DNA of 6,272 nucleotides from Lachnospiraceae bacterium UBA3386 (GCA_002358875.1 DEPS01000174.1:1-6272); one strand, 5' to 3'; counted from the first letter of the stretch, positions 1 to 6,103 are shown. Program-made: numbers and translations. Notes: a model not told the origin generated them from the letters alone.

Positions 1-210
1 AAAACCGCAGAAAACCTTCACGATGTCTGGGCACGAAAACGTATGGATGAGGGATGGAGTTGGGGACCAGAAAGGAACGACCTGAAACGCACAACGCCCT
101 GTCTCGTCCCATACGGTGATCTTCCCGAGAGCGAAAAGGACTATGACAGAAGTATGGCCGTTGAAACAATCAAGACATTGTTGGCTATGGGTTATCGGAT
201 TGAAAAGTAA
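1..210 (+). CDS. RyR (ryanodine-receptor) domain protein, C-terminal fragment
   Basis: This frame is open from the first base and ends at TAA 208-210, giving 69 C-terminal residues; the start lies outside the window. The peptide matches most of an RyR domain as I know the family: LHDVWARKRMDEGW, then GPERNDLKR, the core CLVPYGDLPESEKDYDR, and a final helix ETIKTLLAMGYRI two residues before the stop. The RyR module is therefore the extreme C terminus of a longer protein or of a small stand-alone one. In prokaryotes RyR domains occur alone or fused to other modules and have been proposed to act in nucleotide-linked signalling and conflict systems (from memory). No enzymatic residue can be assigned. 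No U-tailed hairpin follows before the next gene 124 bases downstream, so read-through into the peptidase gene is possible. An overlapping 60-codon frame at 116-298 is a shadow of this gene. Confidence 0.88.
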   Translation, partial: KTAENLHDVWARKRMDEGWSWGPERNDLKRTTPCLVPYGDLPESEKDYDRSMAVETIKTLLAMGYRIEK

Positions 211-334
211 AAATGATAGCCATGCAGTATATGAATATGCCGGAAAGCAGCCGATAGCTGCAATCTATAGAAACTGCCAACTATATTTTCTCATGTGAGT
301 ATCCATTGAAACATCTTTTTTCGAAAGGAAGGGA

Positions 335-1327
335 ATGAGTATGAAAAACAGAAAAAACAAGCTGCCTGTCATCCTGCTGGCCATCGTTTCCATGCTATGC
401 ATACTTTATACGCCTGCATTTGCTGCGACAACGAGAAAATGCTACACCATCACGAGCGGAAACACGACTGTCTACAGCAACACGGCCTTGACGAAAAGAT
501 ATGGCACGATCTATGGCTCCGACGAGCTGACTGTTTTGGATGTGACCGGACGCTATTGCAGGGTCAACTACCCAATCTCCGGCGGACGCACCAAAACAGG
601 ATACATTCCCACCAGTGCCATCCTGCGCGGAACAAGTGGAAGCTCTTATAAATCCAGAGCAAAGATCACAACATACCGCCGCCCGTGGGGTTCCTCTTAT
701 GGCTATATTGCAAACGGCGATACTGTAACCGTCCTTGGCACATACGGGGATTACACACAGGTCAAATATCCTGTTTCCGGCGGTTATAAATATGCCTTCA
801 TCACGACCAGTAACTACAACTCCTACATTAAGCCTGATAATAACAACAACCAGAATAACAAACGGACTCCTCTGAGTTACGGTATGTATAAAAATAACAA
901 CGCATACATCTCCTGCCGGTTCGACGGTTATACGACAACAAAGGGCAGACACGAAGGCATTGATGTGCGCTGCTACAACGGCGCTCCGGTCTATGCACTG
1001 GCTGACGGAGAGGTCGTCAGAGTCGCTGCCGGTTACAACGGTTCTAAAGGGCTTTCTACGATTGCGATCTACAACAGGGCTAATAACAAGACAGTCATCT
1101 ATCTCCATTGTGCTCCAAGCGGAGTCAAAGCCGGCCAGAACATTAAGAGGGGTCAAAAAATTGCAACTGAGTCATGGAGGGGCGTCAGCAGTTCTTCTTC
1201 ATCCCATACCCACGTAGAAGTACGTAATGGCTGGCAGGGCTACGCTGCAAAATCCGTCAACGACAGCAAACTCGACAACCCCAACCCTACATCTTTCTGG
1301 AATTCCCTGGGATATGACATCAAATAA
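335..1327 (+). CDS. Secreted SH3-SH3-M23 (LytM-type) peptidoglycan endopeptidase
   Basis: 330 residues. A Sec signal peptide (basic KNRKNK, hydrophobic core about 10-28) ends at a likely AFA|A signal-peptidase site after residue 30. Two bacterial SH3-like repeats follow, about 36-97 and 104-158, then an Asn/Gln-rich linker (DNNNNQNN, 168-175) and an M23 zinc peptidase domain, about 179-330. The M23 signature is intact: HEGID gives zinc ligands H206 and D210, YLH gives H258, and HTHVEV gives H291 and zinc ligand H293; ALADGEVV and VKAGQNIKRGQKI are typical LytM core strands. The family cleaves peptide cross-bridges in peptidoglycan outside the membrane, with SH3 modules usually binding the wall. 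AGGAAGGG lies just upstream; ATG at 335 and the in-frame ATG at 341 are both usable and leave the mature protein unchanged. The closest relative in the window is the SH3-only gene downstream, separated by a strong terminator, so the two are probably separate transcripts. The actual bond cut is unknown. Confidence 0.93.
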   Translation: MSMKNRKNKLPVILLAIVSMLCILYTPAFAATTRKCYTITSGNTTVYSNTALTKRYGTIYGSDELTVLDVTGRYCRVNYPISGGRTKTGYIPTSAILRGTSGSSYKSRAKITTYRRPWGSSYGYIANGDTVTVLGTYGDYTQVKYPVSGGYKYAFITTSNYNSYIKPDNNNNQNNKRTPLSYGMYKNNNAYISCRFDGYTTTKGRHEGIDVRCYNGAPVYALADGEVVRVAAGYNGSKGLSTIAIYNRANNKTVIYLHCAPSGVKAGQNIKRGQKIATESWRGVSSSSSSHTHVEVRNGWQGYAAKSVNDSKLDNPNPTSFWNSLGYDIK

Positions 1328-1453
1328 TGCTTATATCTCGACAGGCATTATTGCAATTACAAATCTTCTGATTCTGTGTGATGATTCTTTTGAGACAACA
1401 TATATGAATCCACAAATAATCTGAGTATTATTTCAAAAAACCTGCACTCAAGT

Positions 1454-1493
1454 AAAAAGCTGTCCGGATCGTTGATTCCGGACAGCTTTTTTT
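1454..1493 (+). terminator. Strong intrinsic terminator after the M23 gene
   Basis: A perfect 15-base-pair stem pairs AAAAAGCTGTCCGGA (1454-1468) with TCCGGACAGCTTTTT (1477-1491). The loop is 8 bases and a run of seven T ends at 1493. It lies about 125 bases after the peptidase stop codon. The A-run on the left arm also gives a short U-tail on the minus strand, so it could work both ways. Confidence 0.92.
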
Positions 1494-1620
1494 CGCAGAG
1501 CACTGCGAAATATTTTTGATAACGAATGGCGGCCTGCCATCCGACTTCCCGGCCGGATCTGCGCCCTTTGGGGCAAATCCATTGCCGGTTTTCGGAATAA
1601 TTAATAAAAACACCAAGAAC
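1491..1620. other. Cluster of small hairpins downstream of the terminator; possible dispersed element
   Basis: Directly after the terminator stem, TTTCGCAG (1491-1498) pairs with CTGCGAAA (1503-1510) around an AGCA loop, followed by TATTTTT. ATGGC/GCCAT (1526-1530, 1536-1540), ATCCG/CGGAT (1539-1543, 1554-1558) and GCCC/GGGC around TTTG (1563-1566, 1571-1574) follow in series. A run of adjacent inverted repeats in a more GC-rich patch between AT-rich flanks resembles a repetitive intergenic element or a structured RNA. No target-site duplication or transposase was found, so its nature is open. Confidence 0.35.
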
Positions 1621-1778
1621 ACAACCTGACCACATTAATACTCCATAACCAGTGAAATTTTTATGAATTAAATATGTAAAATACACCATCTCTTAAATAC
1701 AGCATTCTCCTGTCGAAATATGGGTACAGAAGGCAGCACGGAATTTACTCGGAAAACACAACCGTCTGCCGACCGTCC

Positions 1779-1817
1779 ATGCCCGCCGTCACGATGCGGG
1801 ACATCTATTGAAAGGAG
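1779..1817 (+). promoter_or_regulatory. Leader hairpin and ribosome binding site of the SH3-only gene
   Basis: ATGCCCGC (1779-1786) pairs with GCGGG (1796-1800) plus CAT (1802-1804), with one bulged A and a 9-base loop that contains CGT/ACG. AAAGGAG (1811-1817) follows 7 bases later and sits 6 bases before the ATG at 1824, which fixes the start. The hairpin is close enough to influence ribosome access, but no known riboswitch or T-box motif was recognised. Confidence 0.5.
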
Positions 1818-1823
1818 AATGCC

Positions 1824-2321
1824 ATGATGAAAAGAACATTTAGGATAGCCGTCTGTACTCTGCCCGCTCTCCTGCTGGCGGCCTGCTTGTTTACAGAGTC
1901 TGTTTCAGCTTCTGCTTCGAAAGGCTGTTGCTATACTATCTCGTCAGGAAAAACGACCGTCTATGGAAACTCCTCCCTGACCAGAAAGTGCGGAACCGTC
2001 TCCGGATCCGATAAACTTACGATTCTGTCCATTTCCAGGAAATCCTGCAAGATTTCTTACAAGACTTCCGATAAAAAGAAAAAGACGGGATACGTTTCTA
2101 CTGGTGCGATCCTGCGCGGAACTTCCGGAGAATCCTTCAAGGTGTCGCAGAAGCTGAAAGCCTGCCGTCGTCCCGGCGGAAAGACCTGCGGGTCTGTTTC
2201 CAGGGGAACAAAGGTCACGATCCTCGGTACGAGCGGCAAATATACCCAGATTCGGTACAACACCTCCGGCAGCACCTGGTTTGCATTCGTCAAGACGGAA
2301 CAGCTCAACAAAGCCAGATAA
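1824..2321 (+). CDS. Secreted or lipid-anchored SH3-repeat protein, peptidase-less paralogue
   Basis: 165 residues, strongly basic after the signal peptide. Residues 31-158 align without a gap to the same-numbered residues of the upstream SH3-SH3-M23 protein; from 36 to 158 I count 61 identities (about 50%), including the shared tract AILRGTSG and the RRP and TQ positions. It therefore consists of a signal peptide and two SH3 repeats, and stops where the other protein continues into its linker and M23 domain. No peptidase remnant is seen after the stop. The N terminus is ambiguous: LAAC (18-21) fits a lipobox with C21 as lipidated residue, while VSA/ASA near 29-31 fits signal peptidase I. Six cysteines remain downstream (35, 36, 56, 75, 114, 122), of which 36 and 75 are shared with the paralogue. 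Likely a cell-wall-binding protein without its own catalysis; the function is unknown. Confidence 0.87.
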   Translation: MMKRTFRIAVCTLPALLLAACLFTESVSASASKGCCYTISSGKTTVYGNSSLTRKCGTVSGSDKLTILSISRKSCKISYKTSDKKKKTGYVSTGAILRGTSGESFKVSQKLKACRRPGGKTCGSVSRGTKVTILGTSGKYTQIRYNTSGSTWFAFVKTEQLNKAR

Positions 2322-2326
2322 AGCAA

Positions 2327-2388
2327 AGAGGGCTTGACGGCCATCTTTACTTTTTCAGACCGCCGTTCACCGTCATGCAAATCCCTCT
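2327..2388 (+). other. Imperfect long hairpin in the 3' trailer of the SH3-only gene
   Basis: AGAGGG (2327-2332) pairs with CCCTCT (2383-2388), and TGACGG (2335-2340) with CCGTCA (2370-2375), leaving an asymmetric internal loop. An alternative inner pairing ACGGC/GCCGT (2337-2341, 2362-2366) competes. There is no T-run after it, so it is not a terminator on its own; it may protect the mRNA end or be chance. Confidence 0.3.
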
Positions 2389-2395
2389 AATAGCC

Positions 2396-2457
2396 AAAAA
2401 CGCCCGGTCCGGGAAAAGACGCAATCTTCTTTCCCGATCCCGGGCGTCTCTTTTTTC
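2396..2457. terminator. Bidirectional terminator between convergent genes
   Basis: CGCCCGG (2401-2407) pairs with CCGGGCG (2440-2446), and CGGGAAA (2410-2416) with TTTCCCG (2430-2436), separated by a small internal loop; AGA/TCT extends the inner stem. On the plus strand the tail is TCTCTTTTTTCTTA, which runs into the stop codon of the TIR gene. On the minus strand the A-run at 2396-2400 becomes a U-tail. It thus serves both the SH3-only gene and the TIR gene. Confidence 0.9.
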
Positions 2458-5400
2458 TTATTGGGAAGTCTGCCCCGAACCATGAAGGATCTGCCTTCCC
2501 ATCCGGACAAGTTCCTGCCAGTCAAATCTTTTTGAAATGTACTGTTCCCCTTCGTAGTCAAGGAAAACGGTATCTGCCTGGGGACTGTAAGCAAGCAGTC
2601 CGTTCATTGCGGTTTCGACACAGCCGCCCTCCTCATCAAGCACAAATCCCTCATCGCCGTATTTCAGGAATATTTTTCCATTTCCAATCTGAAATGCTGA
2701 CACCTCTGTCTCACCCATAAATTCCCCTGCCATCTGTGGATCCATAGCGTTTCCTTCACTGCATGGCAGTTCAATATGCACTCCTGCTTTATCGTCATGG
2801 AACCAGAGCCGGTTCTTTTCCACTTCGACTGTTACAATTCTGTCATCCAGGTAATCATGACCTACAACGATCACGGATTCCTTTTCGATATCATCTCCTT
2901 CCTGACCGGCTTCATCCCATTTCTCTTTAGATTTTCCAGGCACCCATATGTTATTTGAACCATCTGTCCCTAAAAGATGGATCCGGTTCTTTCCGTCCAT
3001 GACAGCAAGATGCCGTCCATCCCCGCTCCATCCTGAATAAGAATTATGAATCATGGAAGAATTATCATAGTTTTCCAGGAGCTCCGCCGCCCCCGTTTCC
3101 CAGTTTAAAAGAATGATTTGATCCTCACTTCCGGAATCCGTTCGCTGGCAAAAACAAAAGGCATTTTTCCCTTTTTCATTTCCGTAAAGATAGAAAAGCC
3201 CTGAAGGATCCCCGACAGAATCGGTCAGATCTATCAGAGAAAGCCTTTTATCAGATAGAGAATACCTTACAGCGATGATTTTGTCCTTGTCAGCAGAATT
3301 CTTCGATTCAGGATGAAAAAGCGCAATAAATTCCAGATAGCTGCCCGCCAGCGTAAACACCGGGCAGGACATTTGTCCTGTACCTTCAATTACTTTTTCA
3401 GGCGGAATCGACACACGCTCTGTTTTTCCATTCTTAATATCAAGGATTGTCCAGGATTCCCACGCCGGTCGGTCCCCTGCATTATCTTTGCGCAGGCAGG
3501 CACGCACTGCTAACTTTCCTTCCGTCTCAGAGAAACTGAAAGAATCTACATCTTCACCAGGATCAGATGACCAAAGGACCTCACCGGACCCGGCATCGAT
3601 TCCGAAGACTTTTCCCTGATCTGTAAGCAACATGAATTGTCCTTCAAATTCTATTACAGAGACAACATCCGAAGAAAGAACAGTGTCAGTTTTTGGAATG
3701 GATACTTTCGTAAGTCCACTGCCGCATGCATTTTTTCCAAATAAAAGGATTCTGTCTTCAGAAGCGGGCAGACTTTCTCCAGAACAATAAATAAAGATTG
3801 AGCCGCAAGCCTGTAACGCTTCACAAACCATGTCCGGAAAAGCGGAAGTCTGTGACGAAGCTTCCCCGTCCGAGAGATTCCACGTATAATTGTTACCTTT
3901 TTCAGAGACCACGTAAAGCAGATCTTTCTCAGCACCCTTTCCCATAAAAGCCGTCACAGCAGCTTCCGGGAATTCCTGAAAGGCCAGTTCTCTTCCGGTA
4001 GCTCTTTCGAAACTTATGGCTTTGTTCCCTGATACCAGAACAGGTCCTTTCCCCTGGATAAGGCATTTATAGTCCTCCGGACTCCCGAGACCATCATTTT
4101 CCCAGACAATTTGTCCTGTCTGAATGCTGACCGACTTTATAGACAGTTCACTGCCGCCTGTAACTACAACGAGTTTACCGTCTTGCAGAAACTGAAAATT
4201 CAGGATTTCCCGTTCCCGCAAAAGCAGTCTCTTCTGCATAGACGACAGTTCCACAAGATAGAGGCTGTCAAAGTCCCCGCTGCTTTCAGAATAACAGCGG
4301 ATTTTTTCCTCAAGAATGAGGCTTTTCCCATCATCTGAAAAAACAGCCCCCGGGATTTCCATATATCCTTCCTGCCCGGTTTCCTGCTCTTCCCATCCTG
4401 TTTTAACTACTCCCTTTTCAAGAAGCTTTCCGTCCTCCTTTTTTCTGAACTGAAGCTCCTCAGTAAATCCAGCCCCGGAAGATCCATAGACATGAACTGC
4501 GAAAACCCCACCCTTCTCCACAAGCAGCGTCATCTGTTCCGCGTCTTCCACCATTTCAGTCCAAAGGATATCCCCGTTATCCATATCAAGCGCATAGAGA
4601 CACCCTCCGGATGACCACAGAATCATATCAGGACACATCAAAAAGTTTCCATTTTGAAGAAAAGCCGCATCATCGATTCTGTTCTCTTTCCCGTCTTCTA
4701 TCTGTCCTATCTCCGCACCTGTTTCCTGAAAAGTCTCCCTGCGCGTATCAATGATCCTGTCAGGACTTCCGAGCTTCCATAAAGCAAGGTCAAATCTTCC
4801 GACGTCGCCGTACTGAACTGCAAGGTAACTCCCCTTCTCTGTCTCAAGGCAGTCCCATTCATCAATCTGCCCGTCAACAATATATTCACCAGTCTGAACC
4901 AATTCATCCCTGTTTTCAGGAACATATGCGCCAACAGCCCTCTGCATTGCCAGAACCGCGTCGCCGACAACAGGTCTTTCTTTATCATCTGCCGGAAGCG
5001 CATCCAGAGCATACCTGATCGCCCCAAACCGGTCCCCCTCTGCCAGAGATTTTTCGGAGAGCTTTGAGAGATTTTTCGATTCTTCCGTCATCCTCTCATC
5101 AAGACTTCTCCTTAGCCGTGCTTTGTTCGCTGCATCATAGGCAAAAAATACTGCAACAAGGCTAAAGACAACTGCTGTTGCAATAGCAGCCCGTTTTATT
5201 TGATACCTTCGATGCCTTCCTCTCAAATCATCATAGCTGCATCCGATCAGCGAAGATGCGATACGAGGTATTTCCTCTCTGACAATACGCATCCTGCTCC
5301 CCCGGCAGTCACAGGCAATCATTTCTCCGGGGATCCCATTCATATTCTCAAACATATCTGCCAGGACGACAGTTGGCTCTCCCTCTGACAGTACGGGAAT

Positions 5401-5715
5401 AATCCTTTCCGCGCCATGACATTTTAGAAAATAGGCTACCTCCTCCAACACCCAGCGTGAGCGGGCTGCTCCGGGAGAGCAGATAACAATCAGAAACTCG
5501 CTTTCCTCAAGTTCCTTCCTGAGTTCCTCCGACAGATTCGGCTGCGCTCCCAAATCCGTCTGGTCACGGAATATTCTTCCAACCCTGTTCATCCCCCTTG
5601 CCACAGCAATCTCTCTTGGGATCCTGTATTCTTCCAGCCTCCTCTGAAGAAGCTTTGCAATCATCATGTCGCGCGGAGCATGGCGATAGGAAATAAAAGC
5701 TTTGTTTTTATACAT
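2458..5715 (-). CDS. TIR domain - transmembrane helix - beta-propeller protein
   Basis: 1085 residues. The TIR domain occupies about 1-165: AFISYRH (6-12), the BB-loop-like FRDQTDLGAQPNL (49-61), FLIVICSP (74-81), and SRWVLEE, where W88 and E92 match the Trp and catalytic Glu of NAD-cleaving TIRs such as SARM1 (WVxxE). YDDLRGRHRR precedes one membrane helix, about 176-193. A helical segment follows (195-265; AEGDRFGAIRYALDAL). The rest, to the C terminus, is a large PQQ/WD-like propeller region, with blades such as LYALDMDNGDILW (373-385), SIQTGQIVW (530-538), VFGIDAGSGEVLW (703-715) and GWSGDGRHLAVMDGKNRIHLL (from 895). The basic stretch before the helix suggests TIR inside and propeller outside. 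Start: ATG at 5715 has AGGGGAT 8 bases upstream and opens directly into the TIR fold; a TTG 15 codons further up has no ribosome site. I recall TIR-membrane-WD40 proteins of similar plan in gut Clostridia; none that I know is characterised. NADase activity is inferred. Confidence 0.9.
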   Translation of the reverse strand: MYKNKAFISYRHAPRDMMIAKLLQRRLEEYRIPREIAVARGMNRVGRIFRDQTDLGAQPNLSEELRKELEESEFLIVICSPGAARSRWVLEEVAYFLKCHGAERIIPVLSEGEPTVVLADMFENMNGIPGEMIACDCRGSRMRIVREEIPRIASSLIGCSYDDLRGRHRRYQIKRAAIATAVVFSLVAVFFAYDAANKARLRRSLDERMTEESKNLSKLSEKSLAEGDRFGAIRYALDALPADDKERPVVGDAVLAMQRAVGAYVPENRDELVQTGEYIVDGQIDEWDCLETEKGSYLAVQYGDVGRFDLALWKLGSPDRIIDTRRETFQETGAEIGQIEDGKENRIDDAAFLQNGNFLMCPDMILWSSGGCLYALDMDNGDILWTEMVEDAEQMTLLVEKGGVFAVHVYGSSGAGFTEELQFRKKEDGKLLEKGVVKTGWEEQETGQEGYMEIPGAVFSDDGKSLILEEKIRCYSESSGDFDSLYLVELSSMQKRLLLREREILNFQFLQDGKLVVVTGGSELSIKSVSIQTGQIVWENDGLGSPEDYKCLIQGKGPVLVSGNKAISFERATGRELAFQEFPEAAVTAFMGKGAEKDLLYVVSEKGNNYTWNLSDGEASSQTSAFPDMVCEALQACGSIFIYCSGESLPASEDRILLFGKNACGSGLTKVSIPKTDTVLSSDVVSVIEFEGQFMLLTDQGKVFGIDAGSGEVLWSSDPGEDVDSFSFSETEGKLAVRACLRKDNAGDRPAWESWTILDIKNGKTERVSIPPEKVIEGTGQMSCPVFTLAGSYLEFIALFHPESKNSADKDKIIAVRYSLSDKRLSLIDLTDSVGDPSGLFYLYGNEKGKNAFCFCQRTDSGSEDQIILLNWETGAAELLENYDNSSMIHNSYSGWSGDGRHLAVMDGKNRIHLLGTDGSNNIWVPGKSKEKWDEAGQEGDDIEKESVIVVGHDYLDDRIVTVEVEKNRLWFHDDKAGVHIELPCSEGNAMDPQMAGEFMGETEVSAFQIGNGKIFLKYGDEGFVLDEEGGCVETAMNGLLAYSPQADTVFLDYEGEQYISKRFDWQELVRMGRQILHGSGQTSQ

Positions 5716-5780
5716 TATGTGCCATCCCCTGTTCTCACTGCAGTCAACCAAACATGACAAAACGACAGAATTGCTTTCAT
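5715..5780 (-). CDS. Possible 21-residue upstream ORF overlapping the TIR start
   Basis: ATG at 5780 has AAAGGG (5787-5792) 6 bases upstream. The frame runs 21 codons, beginning MKAILSFC and ending TGDGT, and its TAA shares one base with the TIR ATG (TAATG). This arrangement is typical of translational coupling. The peptide resembles no known family and could be a leader peptide or fortuitous. It is in a different frame from the upstream TTG extension of the TIR gene, so only one of the two can be used at a time. Confidence 0.4.
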   Translation of the reverse strand: MKAILSFCHVWLTAVRTGDGT

Positions 5781-5793
5781 GACAAGCCCTTTC

Positions 5794-5820
5794 TGATAAG
5801 AAAGCCTTTCTTTCCTGTCA
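5794..5820 (-). promoter_or_regulatory. Imperfect palindrome in the TIR gene leader
   Basis: Two 11-base arms (5794-5804 and 5810-5820) around a 5-base centre match at 9 of 11 positions. It lies just after the predicted transcription start of the TIR gene and just before the ribosome site of the upstream ORF. It could be an operator or an RNA hairpin. There is no T-run, so it is not a terminator. The direct repeat CATGACAA (5753-5760 and 5778-5785) lies further along the same leader. Confidence 0.35.
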
Positions 5821-5835
5821 GTGCAAGAGCAGATA

Positions 5836-5864
5836 TATATAATGCATTGCTTCAGGCGTGTCAC
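5836..5864 (-). promoter_or_regulatory. Candidate promoter of the TIR gene
   Basis: On the minus strand, GTGACA (5859-5864, five of six matches to TTGACA) and TATATA (5836-5841, four of six matches to TATAAT) are separated by 17 bases. Transcription would start near 5829 and give a leader of about 113 bases. The spacer includes the palindrome AATGCATT (5841-5848, overlapping the -10 by one base). This is the best sigma-A-type pair upstream of the gene. Confidence 0.45.
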
Positions 5865-5932
5865 GCTCATTTGAACCAAGAAAGCAGCTAAAGTACCCTT
5901 AAGGAACCGAAGGAATTATACAACTTCAATCA

Positions 5933-5975
5933 TATAAAAAAGCATTTCCGGCAAAATCGGGAATGCTTTTTTATA
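5933..5975. terminator. Intrinsic terminator between the TIR gene and the CRISPR array
   Basis: TATAAAAAAGCATTTCC (5933-5949) pairs with GGGAATGCTTTTTTATA (5959-5975) over 17 positions, one of them a G-T wobble, with a 9-base loop. Six A/T pairs give a U-tail on either strand. No gene reads rightward into it in this window. On the minus strand it lies about 130 bases beyond the outermost CRISPR repeat, so it may end array transcription coming from the right. Confidence 0.8.
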
Positions 5976-6103
5976 CGATACCAAAGTTGACAAAAAAGTA
6001 AAAAATACGATCTGAGACACATGACTTTTCAACACTAAGCATAAGACAGGCCGTTCTTCTTTTTACATGCCCCAAACTACGCGTTTGAAATGTCCAGAAC
6101 TAT

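Larger units (their letters stand above)
1328..1823. other. Gene-free stretch between the two SH3-protein genes
   Basis: About 500 bases without a convincing gene. The left part is AT-rich trailer leading to the terminator at 1454-1493. The middle part (1491-1620) is richer in G+C and carries several small hairpins. The right part is AT-rich again around 1600-1700, where a promoter for the downstream gene would be expected; TAAAAT at 1677-1682 is a possible -10 but I see no convincing -35. The last 50 bases hold a leader hairpin and a good ribosome binding site. Minus-strand frames at 1357-1689 and 1428-1622 run straight through the terminator, have no recognisable domain, and are not called as genes. 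Confidence 0.6.

Noticed and set aside
245..261. GCAGC/GCTGC hairpin between the RyR gene and the M23 gene
   Set aside because: The stem is only 5 base pairs and no T-run follows, so it is not a terminator.
116..298. 60-codon plus-strand frame overlapping the RyR fragment
   Set aside because: It overlaps the recognisable RyR frame in a different phase, has no ribosome binding site and no domain.
395..1156. 253-codon minus-strand frame inside the M23 gene
   Set aside because: It is a shadow of a gene whose plus-strand frame has an intact signal peptide, SH3 repeats and all M23 zinc ligands.
1357..1689. 110-codon minus-strand frame in the intergenic stretch
   Set aside because: It crosses a perfect intrinsic terminator and several hairpins, has no recognised domain and no clear ribosome site; more likely part of a non-coding element.
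2057..2380. 107-codon minus-strand frame antisense to the SH3-only gene
   Set aside because: It is antisense to a well-supported paralogue of the upstream gene and shows no domain of its own.
4707..5027. 106-codon minus-strand frame inside the TIR gene region
   Set aside because: It is an out-of-phase shadow of the large TIR-propeller gene, with no ribosome site or domain.
5716..5760. Upstream TTG start adding 15 residues to the TIR protein
   Set aside because: No ribosome site precedes the TTG, the added residues resemble no TIR N terminus, and ATG at 5715 has AGGGGAT at good spacing and begins directly with the TIR fold.
5987..6011. TTGACA followed by TACGAT as a plus-strand promoter for the CRISPR array
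   Set aside because: The spacing is only 13 bases and no -10 sits at 16-18; the array orientation is also more likely leftward.
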